Positions 16,994 through 25,789 of a DNA stretch of 64,000 nt are shown piece after piece. The notes under the pieces were generated by a model, which was not told the origin of the DNA, did not search any database, and saw nothing but the letters and a program-made list of their open reading frames with translations. Source of the stretch: Caballeronia cordobensis (lineage in GTDB: Bacteria; Pseudomonadota; Gammaproteobacteria; Burkholderiales; Burkholderiaceae); contig NZ_FCNY02000002.1 in NCBI RefSeq assembly GCF_001544575.2, positions 496,001 to 560,000 of the forward strand. Direction: 5' to 3'. The position numbers were made by a program, and so were the translations under genes. Numbering within the stretch: position 1 is the first letter of the stretch; each line of letters starts with the position of its first letter.

Positions 16994-17377
16994 TCACTTG
17001 CAGCGCACGATCATCGAGCGATTCTTGACGTTCGCCGAGATCACGTTGCTGATGCCGCCGCCGGTCGGGCCGCCTTCCTCGTTGTCCTTCGAGACGATGT
17101 CATAGCCCGTCGCGCCGCATTTCTTGCCGGCGAGCACGTAGCAGCTTCCCCAGCTCGATCCGGCATCCGCGCCGCTGCAGTTGACCGCGTAGCCGGTCTG
17201 TCCGTCAGGCAGATTGATGAGCGATGCCTCGTTCGACGACGCACACGCGCCCAGGCTCGCGAGCGCGACGGCAGCCGCGCCCAGTGCGAGCGCGCGCAAC
17301 GACACGAAACGCGAAACGGCGCCGCCATGCGCGACGCGTGCGGAGATACGGCGCATGCGCCGACCGGGTTCCTTCAT
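16994..17377 (-). CDS. Putative lipoprotein
   Basis: A 127-residue protein with a long basic N-terminal region, a hydrophobic segment and the lipobox LGAC, followed by a small mature domain of about 80 residues containing four further cysteines (VNCSG, GSCYVL, KKCGATGYD, VRCK). These suggest two disulphides in the periplasm. The GPTGGGISNVISANVKNRSMIVRCK end is typical of small outer-membrane lipoproteins of proteobacteria. The chosen ATG lies behind a CGAGGTAAAG ribosome-binding site. Function is unknown. Confidence 0.75.
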   Translation of the reverse strand: MKEPGRRMRRISARVAHGGAVSRFVSLRALALGAAAVALASLGACASSNEASLINLPDGQTGYAVNCSGADAGSSWGSCYVLAGKKCGATGYDIVSKDNEEGGPTGGGISNVISANVKNRSMIVRCK

Positions 17378-17675
17378 CTTTACCTCGTGAGATCGAATGG
17401 CGATGCGCGCCGCCCGTCGCGGCTTCGCGGCGAGGGCGCTTTTTGAGATGTGCATTGTCCCATACGCGGCTTACGCGACACGTAAGCGGATGTTAGCGGT
17501 GGCTTCGGGCGCGCCACTTGCGAAAGCAAAAGGCACGCGCCCGCATGCGCCCATCCTGGCCGATGAACTATTTTCCGGATCGCGCGCCTTATTTCACTGC
17601 ACTTCCGGTTGGAATTGCCAGTCCGGAGAACCACGAAACCGCGCATGCGGCGCGCACGAAAAGGGAGAGAAAGAC

Positions 17676-17948
17676 ATGGCGGAACGAGTCACGGGGCCTT
17701 ATCGAGGCTATTACATCAGCGCATCGGCGCGGCTCGTGCAAACACAAGGCGAAAGCGGCAGCGATGGCGGGGCGCCGATCTACGTCGGCTCAGTGAGCCT
17801 CGCGCGTGGCGGACCGGACGACGTGCATCGCTTCGAGGCGCTCGTCGATCTCGGGCCCGAGCAGCGCTTTGCGACCGAAGAAGAAGCGCTGGAACATGTG
17901 GAGCGGGCGGCGCGCGAGTACATCGACCGATTGCTGCACTCGACATGA
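17676..17948 (+). CDS. Hypothetical protein
   Basis: A 90-residue cytoplasmic-looking protein starting MAERVTGPYRGYYISASARL, with an amphipathic C-terminal helix (EEEALEHVERAAREYIDRLL). The ATG is preceded by AAGGGAGA. The next gene starts within its stop codon (ATGATG), so the two are co-translated. I do not recognise a function. Confidence 0.7.
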   Translation: MAERVTGPYRGYYISASARLVQTQGESGSDGGAPIYVGSVSLARGGPDDVHRFEALVDLGPEQRFATEEEALEHVERAAREYIDRLLHST

Positions 17949-18301
17949 TGCGCCCCATTCATCTTCGGCACGCGGTGCTGTACGACGTCGCGAATTGCCT
18001 CATCGATCTGTTTCCGAGCGGTGCCGACGTCGCGGAAATCGGGCACGAGTCGGCGCCCGCGCTGTTCGTGAGCTGGCGCACGGGCGGCGTGGCGAATCAT
18101 CCCGGCAACATCGCGTGGGGCGTGCATTACCGCTTCGACGCGCAAGTGCTGCGCGACTATCCGCATCTGCCCGAAGCCGCGCGCGACCGCGTGTGCGAAC
18201 GCGTGCGCGACATGAGCCGACTGCTCGACTTCAATTACGCCGATCCGCTGGCGAGCTCGCTGCTCGTCGTGGATGTCGACGAATCCGTTCTCGCCGCCTG
18301 A
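17945..18301 (+). CDS. Hypothetical protein, coupled to the preceding gene
   Basis: A 118-residue soluble protein beginning MMRPIHLRHAVLYDVANCLIDLF. It has HPGNIAWGVHYRFDAQVLRDYP in the centre and ends in an acidic strand (SLLVVDVDESVLAA). Its start overlaps the stop of the previous gene. No domain is recognised. Confidence 0.68.
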   Translation: MMRPIHLRHAVLYDVANCLIDLFPSGADVAEIGHESAPALFVSWRTGGVANHPGNIAWGVHYRFDAQVLRDYPHLPEAARDRVCERVRDMSRLLDFNYADPLASSLLVVDVDESVLAA

Positions 18302-18467
18302 AGCGGTATGACAGGCGGGATGCTGGACCGCACGGCGCGAGCGCGAGTACCATAATCGCCGAATCGATTGGTGCGATCGTTTGCGGTGCCGCAAACAGCT
18401 TCGCCGCCTCGGTGACGCAACAAGCGCTTGAACGTAGCCGGCCGCCACGCCCAGCAACGAGACAATC

Positions 18468-18752
18468 ATGAATATTCGATTCCTCCCGGACGCGCCCGAT
18501 TATCGCGATTCCAACCTGACCGTCGAATTCGCCGCGCTCGTCGATGGCAGACGCGTGCCATGCGCGATATCGGTGGAGGCGCTGGAAGATCATTTCGGCG
18601 CGCAGACGTATGACAGCGCCGGCTGGATCGGCGCGTTCGCTGCAGCACGTCCGCACATCGAAGCGGTGGCGCGCGAGCACTTGCGCGTGACCAACGGCAT
18701 GCCCGTGCTGCTGAAAAGCGGCCATTTCCCGCCGGGCCGCGTGACCGTCTGA
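18468..18752 (+). CDS. DUF1488 family protein
   Basis: A 94-residue protein fitting DUF1488: it starts with NIRFLPDAPDYRDSNLTVEFAALVDGRRVPCAISVEAL and has AARPHIEAVAREHL near the end. Members are small, soluble and widespread in Burkholderia; no function is established. It is a single-gene unit. Confidence 0.78.
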   Translation: MNIRFLPDAPDYRDSNLTVEFAALVDGRRVPCAISVEALEDHFGAQTYDSAGWIGAFAAARPHIEAVAREHLRVTNGMPVLLKSGHFPPGRVTV

Positions 18753-18990
18753 TGCGTCGGTCGCGTCATTAACGCGGCGCGGCATTCTTCTTCTTACACG
18801 GCCGATGTAAGACCTCCATCGCGCTGTTCGTCCTATCGCTGCGAGAGATGTCGCGCTGTCTTCCGCGCGATCGCGCAACGGAGTACCATCCCGATAACAC
18901 GCCGTACGCGATGCGATTCGCTCGGCACATTACTTGCTCAACGGCATGCGCTGTCCAGAGCAACCATTATAAAAATCGCGCGGGGTCGTC

Positions 18991-19173
18991 ATGCTTCAAT
19001 CCTTTGTTCACTCGCTTATCGAGTCCAATGCGCTATGGCTCATCTGGGCAGCCGTCGGTGTGCTGATTCTCGGCTTTTGCATCGTGTTCGCGTCGGTCGT
19101 GTTGCGCGAATCGGACGAGCCGCTTTATCGCGCTGCATCGCGTCGCGACGACGACAGCAAGATGACCGTCTGA
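18991..19173 (+). CDS. Small single-span membrane protein
   Basis: Sixty residues with one membrane helix (ALWLIWAAVGVLILGFCIVFASVVL) and a charged C-terminal tail (RRDDDSKMTV). The coding-style codon use and clean ATG support a real gene, but no family is recognised. It precedes the TetR regulator on the same strand. Confidence 0.55.
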   Translation: MLQSFVHSLIESNALWLIWAAVGVLILGFCIVFASVVLRESDEPLYRAASRRDDDSKMTV

Positions 19174-19222
19174 GCGCGCGCACACGCGCCGCCATTTGAC
19201 TTCGAGAGGGGCGCTGCCGACA

Positions 19223-19918
19223 ATGCCTCGCATGGAACCGCAGCAGCGGCGCACCGAGCAAAGACGCGAGCAGCGTCACGCGCTGCGCGAGCGCATACTT
19301 GAGGTTTCGCGAGCGATCGTGAAGCGCGAAGGGTTCGCATCGCTCTCGATGAGAAAGCTGGCCGAGGCCATCGACTATTCGCCCGCCGCGCTCTATCTTC
19401 ATTTCAGGAGCCGCGGCGAGATCGCGCGCGCGTTGCGCATGGAAGGGCACGCGAGTCTCCATGACGCGTTTCTCGCGCAGGCGACGATCGCCGATCCAGC
19501 CGCGCGGCTGAACGCAATGGCGCGCACGTATGTCGAATTCGGGCTGGCCGAGCCTGAGACGTATCGGCTGATGTACATGGAATCCGCAGTGTGCGCCGAG
19601 CCCGACGCGAACGGCGCCGGCCGCGTGGACAAGGCGGCCGAGTCAGGCGCGGCGACGCTTTCGCTGATCGCGGACGCGTTCGTCGAGTTGCGCGCGGCCG
19701 ACCGGCTGCCGCCGCACGCCGCGCCGCTCGCCTGCGCGGAAGGGCTGTGGGCGAATCTGCATGGCATCGTCGCGCTGAAGCTGAATGGCGCGCCGTTGCC
19801 GGAGACGCCGGCCGCGACGCTCGTCGAGTTGTCGCTCGATGCGTGGTTCGCGCCGGTCGACCGAATTGAAGCGCGAGGCGCCGAACCTCGAAACCGACCC
19901 GACACTTCAACACGATGA
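19223..19918 (+). CDS. TetR-family transcriptional regulator
   Basis: A 231-residue repressor-type protein with an N-terminal DNA-binding domain: helix-turn-helix at LSMRKLAEAIDYSPAALYLHFRSRGEIARAL, then an all-helical ligand domain. A basic leader (QQRRTEQRREQRHALRERIL) precedes it. The ATG at 19223 is chosen behind GAGAGGGGC; another ATG nine bases later is possible. Its stop overlaps the start of the 3-hydroxyisobutyryl-CoA hydrolase gene (ATGA), so it probably controls that gene and responds to an acyl-CoA or related metabolite; the ligand is inferred. Confidence 0.9.
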   Translation: MPRMEPQQRRTEQRREQRHALRERILEVSRAIVKREGFASLSMRKLAEAIDYSPAALYLHFRSRGEIARALRMEGHASLHDAFLAQATIADPAARLNAMARTYVEFGLAEPETYRLMYMESAVCAEPDANGAGRVDKAAESGAATLSLIADAFVELRAADRLPPHAAPLACAEGLWANLHGIVALKLNGAPLPETPAATLVELSLDAWFAPVDRIEARGAEPRNRPDTSTR

Positions 19919-21024
19919 CCACCGAAGACATCCGTATCGACACCGCCAACGGCATCGGCTTCATTGCGCTCGATCGTCCGAAGGCACTCAACGCGCTGAC
20001 TCCGCCGATGCTGCGCGCGATCAGCGAGGCATTGCGCGCCTGGCGGCACGATCAGGCGATCCGCTCTGTTGTCGTCTATAGCCCGCACGTGCGCGCGTTT
20101 TGCGCGGGCGGCGACATCCGCTTCCTCTACGAGTCCGCGAAGGCGGGCGAGCGCGACGCGATCGACGCGTTCTTCATCGACGAATACAAGCTCAACCACG
20201 CGATCTTCACGTTCCCGAAGCCATATGTCGCGGTGATGAACGGCGTGGTGATGGGCGGCGGCATGGGCATTTCGCAGGGCGCGCATCATACCGGCGGACT
20301 GCGCATCGTCACGCAGTCGACGAAGATGGCGATGCCCGAGACGCGCATCGGCCTCTTTCCCGATGTCGGCGTGAGCTGGTTCCTCGCGCGCGCGCCGGGC
20401 GCGATCGGCCGGTATCTCGCGGCGACGGGCGCGAGCCTCGCCGCCGCCGATGCGCTCTATGCCCGCATGGCCGACGCCTATCTCGACGATGGCGCGCTGC
20501 CGGGCCTCGTCGAGTCGTTGCGGCATCAGCGTTTTCTCGATGGCGTGGAGATCGTGCGCTTCGTACAGACCGAAACGACCAAGCACAAGGTCGCGCCGAT
20601 CCCGGAGAAGAGCGAACTCGCCGCCGCGCGCACGATGATCGACAAGCATTTCGCGGCGGGCAACGGCGCGTCGATCATCGCGTCGCTGGAGCGCGAGGCC
20701 GACAACGGCAACGACTGGGCGAAGCGCACGGCGGCCGAGCTGCGCGAGCGCTCGCCGCTTTCCGTCGATATAGCGCTGCAGCAGGTCGATCGCGCCAAAT
20801 TCTCGACGATGGCCGAGACGCTGCGCCGCGATCTCGATCTCACGCGCACGACGTTCGAGCGCGGCGACGTGCTGGAGGGCATCCGCGCGCGCATCGTCGA
20901 CAAGGACAACGATCCGCGCTGGAAGATCGCGCGCGCCGAAGACGTCAACGCCGCGGATGTGGATCGCATGTTCGAAAGCGCGTGGACGCCGGCGGCGCAT
21001 CCGCTGCGGCTTTTGAAGGACTGA
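19915..21024 (+). CDS. 3-hydroxyisobutyryl-CoA hydrolase (crotonase superfamily)
   Basis: A 369-residue crotonase-superfamily protein whose motifs match 3-hydroxyisobutyryl-CoA hydrolase of valine breakdown rather than plain enoyl-CoA hydratase: AFCAGGDIRFLYE (oxyanion loop), VMNGVVMGGGMGIS, and MPETRIGLFPDVGVSW carrying the catalytic Glu and Asp pair. The C-terminal region (DKDNDPRW) also fits this subfamily. It is cytoplasmic and translationally coupled to the TetR gene. A terminator follows. Release of 3-hydroxyisobutyrate from its CoA ester is the expected reaction. Confidence 0.88.
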   Translation: MTTEDIRIDTANGIGFIALDRPKALNALTPPMLRAISEALRAWRHDQAIRSVVVYSPHVRAFCAGGDIRFLYESAKAGERDAIDAFFIDEYKLNHAIFTFPKPYVAVMNGVVMGGGMGISQGAHHTGGLRIVTQSTKMAMPETRIGLFPDVGVSWFLARAPGAIGRYLAATGASLAAADALYARMADAYLDDGALPGLVESLRHQRFLDGVEIVRFVQTETTKHKVAPIPEKSELAAARTMIDKHFAAGNGASIIASLEREADNGNDWAKRTAAELRERSPLSVDIALQQVDRAKFSTMAETLRRDLDLTRTTFERGDVLEGIRARIVDKDNDPRWKIARAEDVNAADVDRMFESAWTPAAHPLRLLKD

Positions 21025-21031
21025 AATGACG

Positions 21032-21057
21032 AAGCGGCCCGAGCGGGCCGCTTTTCG
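21032..21057. terminator. Hairpin terminator between convergent genes
   Basis: AAGCGGCCC and GGGCCGCTT pair around a GAGC loop, followed by TTT on the plus strand. It lies between the hydrolase stop and a convergent minus-strand gene. Confidence 0.8.
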
Positions 21058-21077
21058 ATTCGAGCGCTCGTCGCGGC

Positions 21078-21503
21078 TCAGCGCGAGTCGCTGCCGGCCA
21101 TGAAAGCGCGCATGAAGACGAGCGCGCCCCAGCCCCAGATCGCATTGGCGATGAAGCTCGGCGCGAGGCGCGGCAGCATGTTGCCGCTCGGCCAGATGCC
21201 GCGCGCCGGGTCGATCACGAACGCGCCGACCGCCGTCAGCACGATGCCGCCGAAGACGAGTGCGCCGATCCACGGCGCACTGTGGTCGGGTGCGACGCGC
21301 AGAAGCCATGCCATCAGGACGGCGAAGACCGAACTCCACAGCGCATTGGCGATGAATTCGGGAATGCCGAGCGGCAGGAACGGCGTGGTGGAAAAGCCGG
21401 CCGGATCGACGAGTCCCGCCGCGTGCAGCAGCGCCAGAGTCGATTCGCGAAAGAACAGCGCGGCGAGGAAACCAGAAACGAACGGCAGGATGACTTTTTG
21501 CAT
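21078..21503 (-). CDS. Hypothetical four-helix inner-membrane protein
   Basis: A 141-residue protein with four predicted membrane helices (LPFVSGFLAALFF, ANALWSSVFAVLMAWLL, PWIGALVFGGIVLTAVGAFV, ANAIWGWGALVFMRAFM). Two internally similar segments, EFIANALWSSV and SFIANAIWGWG, suggest a duplicated two-helix unit. No family or function is recognised. Confidence 0.72.
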   Translation of the reverse strand: MQKVILPFVSGFLAALFFRESTLALLHAAGLVDPAGFSTTPFLPLGIPEFIANALWSSVFAVLMAWLLRVAPDHSAPWIGALVFGGIVLTAVGAFVIDPARGIWPSGNMLPRLAPSFIANAIWGWGALVFMRAFMAGSDSR

Positions 21504-21613
21504 TGGCTGGACCGCCTGGAGCCGAGGGCGCGGTGCTCTCCGATTATTCGAAACGAGCGCCATTATAGTGGCGTCGCGCGCGTTTTCCTGGCCGCTCGGT
21601 TGCCATGGCCGCG

Positions 21614-21859
21614 CTATTTCGCGATCGCGTCGCTCGCCGGGCTGTGATGCAGCATGCGGTCGCTGTTGGGCGGCGGGCTGGGTTTCTTGACGGGCATGTT
21701 GTCGGGATTGTCGGGGCGCGTCGCGCTCGCGGACGGCGCGCCGGGGGCGCTCGGCGGTTTTACCATCGATGCGGTGTCGTCGGGGCGGGTGGTTTGGGCG
21801 TGGGCGGGGAGTGTAAGGCTGAGAAGTAGGGTGGTTAGTGCTAGATGGTACCGTGCCAT
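21614..21859 (-). CDS. Small secreted proline-rich protein
   Basis: An 81-residue protein with a clear signal peptide (MARYHLALTTLLLSLTLPAHAQ) and a mature part rich in Pro, Ser, Asp and Ala (VKPPSAPGAPSAS, VKKPSPPPNSDRML), likely unstructured in the periplasm. The start is supported by GGAGACCC. Function is unknown. Confidence 0.6.
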   Translation of the reverse strand: MARYHLALTTLLLSLTLPAHAQTTRPDDTASMVKPPSAPGAPSASATRPDNPDNMPVKKPSPPPNSDRMLHHSPASDAIAK

Positions 21860-22058
21860 TTTGGGTCTCCGCGAAGCGGTCGCGAGCAAACGATGAGAGA
21901 CGTCGCAGTCTCCAATGTTGACCTGTTTGGCTGATAAAAATTCGGTCAGGCTAGAAGGTTCCCAACGTCGGCTTAGATCGATTGATCGCACTGCGGTAAA
22001 ATCCCCGATTCCCCTTCAGATTCAAGCGGTTCGCCCGAAAGCGCGGCCGCCGTCATCC

Positions 22059-23063
22059 ATGTCAGCCGTATCGAAGATCAGCCCCCGCCGCGTATCCGTC
22101 GCTCCGATGATGGATTGGACCGACCGCCATTGCCGGTCCCTGCACCGGCTCGTGTCGCGCCACGCCTGGCTCTACACGGAAATGGTGACGACGGGCGCGC
22201 TGCTTTACGGCGATGTCGCGCGCCATCTCGCGTTCACGCCCGCCGAAGCGCCCGTTGCGCTGCAACTCGGCGGCAGCGAGCCGGCCGATCTCGCGAAAAG
22301 CGCGAAGCTCGGCGAGCAATGGGGTTACGACGAGATCAACCTGAACTGCGGATGCCCGTCGGAACGCGTGCAGCGCGGCGCATTCGGCGCGTGCCTGATG
22401 AAAGAGCCGCAACTCGTCGCCGATTGCGTGAAGGCGATGCGCGACGCGGTGTCCATTCCCGTGACGGTCAAGCATCGCATCGGCGTGGATACGGTCGAGG
22501 ATTACGAGTTCGTGCGCGATTTCGTCGGCACGATCGCCGATGCCGGTTGCGAGGTGTTCATCGTGCATGCGCGCAACGCGATCCTCAAAGGTCTGAGCCC
22601 GAAGGAGAATCGCGAGATTCCGCCGCTCAAGTACGAGTACGCCTATCGGCTGAAGCGCGACTTCCCGCATCTGGAGATTTCGATCAACGGCGGCATCAAG
22701 ACGCTGGATGAAGTCGAGGAACATCTGAAGCACGTCGACGGCGTGATGCTCGGACGCGAGGCCTATCACAATCCGTACGTGCTCGCGGGCGTCGACACGC
22801 GCTTCTATGGCGCCGATACGCCGGTTCCCTCGCGCGAAGCAATCGAAGCGGAACTGATCGACTATGCGCGCCATGAACTCGCGCGCGGCACGTATCTCGG
22901 CGCGGTGACGCGGCATGCGCTCGGGCTTTATCGCGGCGTGCCGGGTGCGCGCGGATGGCGTCGCGTGCTGTCGGACAGCCGCCGCCTCGCCACCGGCGAT
23001 CTCGGCATTTTCGACGAGGCGCGCGGCCATCTTCGCGAGGCCGTGGAAGCGATCGAATCGTGA
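22059..23063 (+). CDS. dusA: tRNA-dihydrouridine(20/20a) synthase DusA
   Basis: A 334-residue FMN enzyme that reduces uridines in the tRNA D-loop using NADPH. Conserved motifs are VSVAPMMDWTDRHCR at the N-terminus, the catalytic-cysteine block NLNCGCPSERVQRGAFGACLM, the FMN phosphate site (SINGGIKTLDE and VDGVMLGREAYHNP), and VHARNAILKGLSPKENR, which is characteristic of the DusA subfamily. It lies upstream of a tRNA-His gene on the same strand. Confidence 0.95.
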   Translation: MSAVSKISPRRVSVAPMMDWTDRHCRSLHRLVSRHAWLYTEMVTTGALLYGDVARHLAFTPAEAPVALQLGGSEPADLAKSAKLGEQWGYDEINLNCGCPSERVQRGAFGACLMKEPQLVADCVKAMRDAVSIPVTVKHRIGVDTVEDYEFVRDFVGTIADAGCEVFIVHARNAILKGLSPKENREIPPLKYEYAYRLKRDFPHLEISINGGIKTLDEVEEHLKHVDGVMLGREAYHNPYVLAGVDTRFYGADTPVPSREAIEAELIDYARHELARGTYLGAVTRHALGLYRGVPGARGWRRVLSDSRRLATGDLGIFDEARGHLREAVEAIES

Positions 23064-23098
23064 TGGCGCGTGCGTCGGAAAAAGATGCTCAAAGGGAC

Positions 23099-23127
23099 TA
23101 GGCAAGCGCAATCTTTGTTCGTATAAT
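23099..23127 (+). promoter_or_regulatory. Likely promoter of tRNA-His
   Basis: TAGGCA (four of six -35 consensus positions) and a perfect TATAAT at 23122-23127 are 17 bases apart. The tRNA begins about 58 bases downstream, so a short leader would be removed. Confidence 0.55.
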
Positions 23128-23185
23128 CTCGCTTCTTGATTGCTGCTACTGCTGTTCTGAAGCAGTCGAGATCGCGGTAACAGTG

Positions 23186-23262
23186 GTGGCTGTAGCTCAG
23201 TTGGTAGAGTCCAGGATTGTGATTCCTGTCGTCGTGGGTTCGAGTCCCATCAGCCACCCCAC
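23186..23262 (+). tRNA. tRNA-His (anticodon GTG)
   Basis: A 77-nucleotide tRNA with the extra 5' G (position -1) characteristic of tRNA-His, the loop TTGTGAT, the T-arm GTGGGTTCGAGTCCCAT and an encoded CCA. The acceptor GTGGCTG pairs with CAGCCAC, and the extra G faces C73. Confidence 0.97.
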
Positions 23263-23276
23263 CGAGAATTCATGCA

Positions 23277-23306
23277 AAAAGCCCAGTCCAATGACTGGGC
23301 TTTTTG
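23277..23306 (+). terminator. Intrinsic terminator of tRNA-His
   Basis: AAAAAGCCCAGTC and GACTGGGCTTTTT are perfectly complementary with a CAAT loop and a T run. Confidence 0.9.
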
Positions 23307-23446
23307 CATTGAAGTTTCCTGATTCGATCGACTCATGCCAATAGCGCCACGTCACGAATAGAATCTTCATGCGGCACACCGCCATGGACCTTTTCACGAA
23401 ATTACGCGAGAAGTTCGTTTGAACAAGAAAAAGAACTGTAAGCGAT

Positions 23447-24820
23447 ATGGAACCAACGATTGAGATTGGACCGGACGGGCGCGTCAGACGGTTAGCAAAC
23501 GTGCTGTCGGGAATGACTACTGATCACGTGCTGAAGGTTTTAGCGGACTTCTCTTTCGCTTATGCACGAGAGTCCGGATATATTGATTCTACCGAATTCG
23601 ATCTGATACACGAGGGCAGACGATATCCGCCAAAGGCAATACTGGGGCTGACAGCCGAGCACGTGATTGGGCGCCGCCTCAAGTCAAGCGAATTCTCGGG
23701 CGGAGAAGATACGCCTTGCTTTCGAATTCTCAGGAGGCTGGGGTTTCACATTGAAAAAAAAGTCCCTACAGAAATGCATATCGAGAAGCGTGCAGTTGTT
23801 CAACGCTTCCAACTTTACAACCGAGAGGAAATATCACAACTTTTTGAGCCTGGCGTGGCTTTTACGCGCGGGGCCGGCCGATGGGGAATGCCCGGGATAG
23901 TGGAAACCCCAAAGGAAAGTGGTAGCTTCGTATTGATGGTTACGCTTGGCAGGCCGGTCGATGGAAATCCATATCACGACGTCTTGACCGCGGATGGGTA
24001 TCTTCTGTGGGAGTCGCAGACTCAGCATAACTTCGAATCGCGCACGATTCAGAAGCTACTGGCGCATGATCCGCAAGAGAGGAACATCCACCTGTTTGTT
24101 CGTTCGAAGAAGGCTAGTAAGTATGTATATCTCGGACTCTTGGAGTATTTCTCACACGATCTTAGCAAAAGAAATCCCGTGCATTTTGTTTGGCGTGTTC
24201 GTTATTGGGACCTGAGCCCTGCACGGCTGGTTGAACTTGGCCTCGAAGTGAGTGCGCCGCGCGATCCCGGTTACACGCCACTTCGAGAGACGACGACGCA
24301 AATGCTTACTAGGGAAGCAGTACCCCCAAAGCTCGTTATCCCGAGTCGCGATTCGAAGAGATCTCGCTCGGAACTGCGCGAAGCGTCCGCGGTGAATTGG
24401 CTTGAGCGCGATCTACGCAATCGTCACCTTGGTTTGCAAGGTGAAAAACTTGTGGTCAAGTACGAGATTGAAATGCTTCGCCTCGCGGGGAGGGATGATC
24501 TGGCGGAGCAGGTTTGTCATGTGGCGCTTCATGATTCCACGGCGGGTTTCGACATTGAATCGTTCCATGCCGACGGCACGCCAAAGCTCATCGAGGTGAA
24601 AACGACTCAAGGGCCGAAATCCACCCCTTTCTTCATCTCGCGCAATGAAGTTTCTGCGTCCCGCAGACATGCGGAGAGTTATTTCGTCTATCGCGTTTTC
24701 GACTACAGCGCGTCCACGGGACAGGTGAAGTTCTTTGAGCTTAAGGGGAACGTCGAACACAGCTGCGGTCTCGTTCCCGTAAATTTTCAGGCATATCCAG
24801 GCGGGGATTCTGCGGCCTGA
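23447..24820 (+). CDS. Predicted type IV (modified-DNA-dependent) restriction endonuclease, DUF3883-type
   Basis: A 457-residue protein with three parts. Residues about 25-100 (FAYARESGYIDSTEFDLI, RRYPPKAILGLT, SEFSGGEDTPCFRILRRLGF) resemble the N-terminal head domain of ScoMcrA-type enzymes. Residues about 125-255 resemble the SRA-like base-reading domain of that group, with TADGYLLWESQTQ and RNIHLFVRS. Residues about 328-430 are a DUF3883 PD-(D/E)XK nuclease-like domain: GEKLVVKYEIEML, TAGFD with Asp369, IEVKTT with Glu383 and Lys385, and FFISRNEV. Together they suggest an enzyme that cuts DNA carrying modified bases, protecting against phages or foreign DNA. It is a single gene without a methylase partner, follows tRNA-His, and has visibly lower GC and less biased codons than its neighbours, so transfer is likely. 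The ribosome-binding site is weak. The cutting activity and the modified base recognised are inferred. Confidence 0.75.
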   Translation: MEPTIEIGPDGRVRRLANVLSGMTTDHVLKVLADFSFAYARESGYIDSTEFDLIHEGRRYPPKAILGLTAEHVIGRRLKSSEFSGGEDTPCFRILRRLGFHIEKKVPTEMHIEKRAVVQRFQLYNREEISQLFEPGVAFTRGAGRWGMPGIVETPKESGSFVLMVTLGRPVDGNPYHDVLTADGYLLWESQTQHNFESRTIQKLLAHDPQERNIHLFVRSKKASKYVYLGLLEYFSHDLSKRNPVHFVWRVRYWDLSPARLVELGLEVSAPRDPGYTPLRETTTQMLTREAVPPKLVIPSRDSKRSRSELREASAVNWLERDLRNRHLGLQGEKLVVKYEIEMLRLAGRDDLAEQVCHVALHDSTAGFDIESFHADGTPKLIEVKTTQGPKSTPFFISRNEVSASRRHAESYFVYRVFDYSASTGQVKFFELKGNVEHSCGLVPVNFQAYPGGDSAA

Positions 24821-24933
24821 AGATCTAGCGTAGGGGTGAGGTCACGATTGCCTCCGGCGCAAACGCAAACCGCCGCGCGCCCACCGTGCTAGCATTTTCA
24901 AACCACCCCGAAAAGACGACATGGGAGGCAGCT

Positions 24934-25236
24934 ATGGCTACTTTGGCGATCGACGGCGTGCGCTGGACCAATGACCGCGTGACCAGCGTGCGCTGGGGCA
25001 GTTTCGATCCGGGCACGAACGCGTGGACCACGCCCACCACCATCGTGGATGTCCAGCAGGTCGTGGACGCCATCAAGAGCGGCAAGGAAGTCCGCACGCT
25101 CTTCATCCTGGGCGGCCGCAGCTTCCTCGGCCCGAAAGTCGCCGCGCTGCCTTATGCGAACGGACATATCGGCATCGAGGCGCGCGTGCAGGACGGGCAG
25201 ATCGAGAAATCGCTCGAAGACCTGCCAGCCGTGTGA
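24934..25236 (+). CDS. Hypothetical protein, DUF3892-like
   Basis: A 100-residue soluble protein starting MATLAIDGVRWTNDRVTSVRWG, with the segment VVDVQQVVDAIKSGKEVRTLF-like helix and strand in the centre, loosely like DUF3892 proteins. The ATG follows GGGAGGC. It is the first of three small unknown genes on the plus strand. Function is unknown. Confidence 0.65.
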   Translation: MATLAIDGVRWTNDRVTSVRWGSFDPGTNAWTTPTTIVDVQQVVDAIKSGKEVRTLFILGGRSFLGPKVAALPYANGHIGIEARVQDGQIEKSLEDLPAV

Positions 25237-25267
25237 GCCGCCTGCGGAGGACGCGCGGAGACAAGCG

Positions 25268-25675
25268 TTGAATCGAGAACAGGCGCTCCGGTTCGAGACC
25301 GAGTTCATGCCGCGCATCGCCGAGCGCGTGACGCGTATCGTCGGTCACGGCGTGCGCGTCGCAATCCTTCCGTATGAAAGCCCGCTCGTGCCCACGCGCC
25401 TGCACGTGAGCGCCGGCCGCGCACCGGGCGAGGGCAAGGACGAGGACGACGGGCACCGGCACGTCTATCGCTGTGCGCTCAATGTTTTCCTCACCTGGGA
25501 CGACGAGGAAATCGAGCGTCTGCTCGGCGCCGGCGGCGAGGTCCGTTTCCTGCGCTATCTCGATGCAATCGCAGCGAAGCTCGACGCCTGGCAGGGCGCG
25601 CGCGAAGTCGATCTCGCCACGCGCTCGCAAGCGGAACCGTCGGTGCTGTTCGGCGGTCTGGACTTCGAAGCCTGA
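25268..25675 (+). CDS. Hypothetical protein
   Basis: A 135-residue soluble protein. I start it at a TTG codon preceded by GCGGAG, giving the N-terminus (L/M)NREQALRFETEFMPRIAERV; a start within the previous gene is less likely. Segments YRCALNVFLTWDDEEIERLL and VRFLRYLDAIAAKLDAW suggest a mixed fold. It lies 31 bases after the previous gene, probably in the same operon. No family is recognised. Confidence 0.6.
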   Translation: MNREQALRFETEFMPRIAERVTRIVGHGVRVAILPYESPLVPTRLHVSAGRAPGEGKDEDDGHRHVYRCALNVFLTWDDEEIERLLGAGGEVRFLRYLDAIAAKLDAWQGAREVDLATRSQAEPSVLFGGLDFEA

Positions 25676-25789
25676 TCACGGCGGCCGGCTGCCGCCCCTT
25701 AGCGCCCGTTCAGCCGGCGCATCGCATCGCCGGTGCATGCACATCGCGCATCGCCGGCCGGGCGCATCAACGTGAACGAGGAGGTCGGT

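Noticed and set aside
24821..24933. Attachment-site search after the predicted restriction gene
   Set aside because: No repeat of the tRNA-His 3' end is visible and there is no integrase gene nearby.
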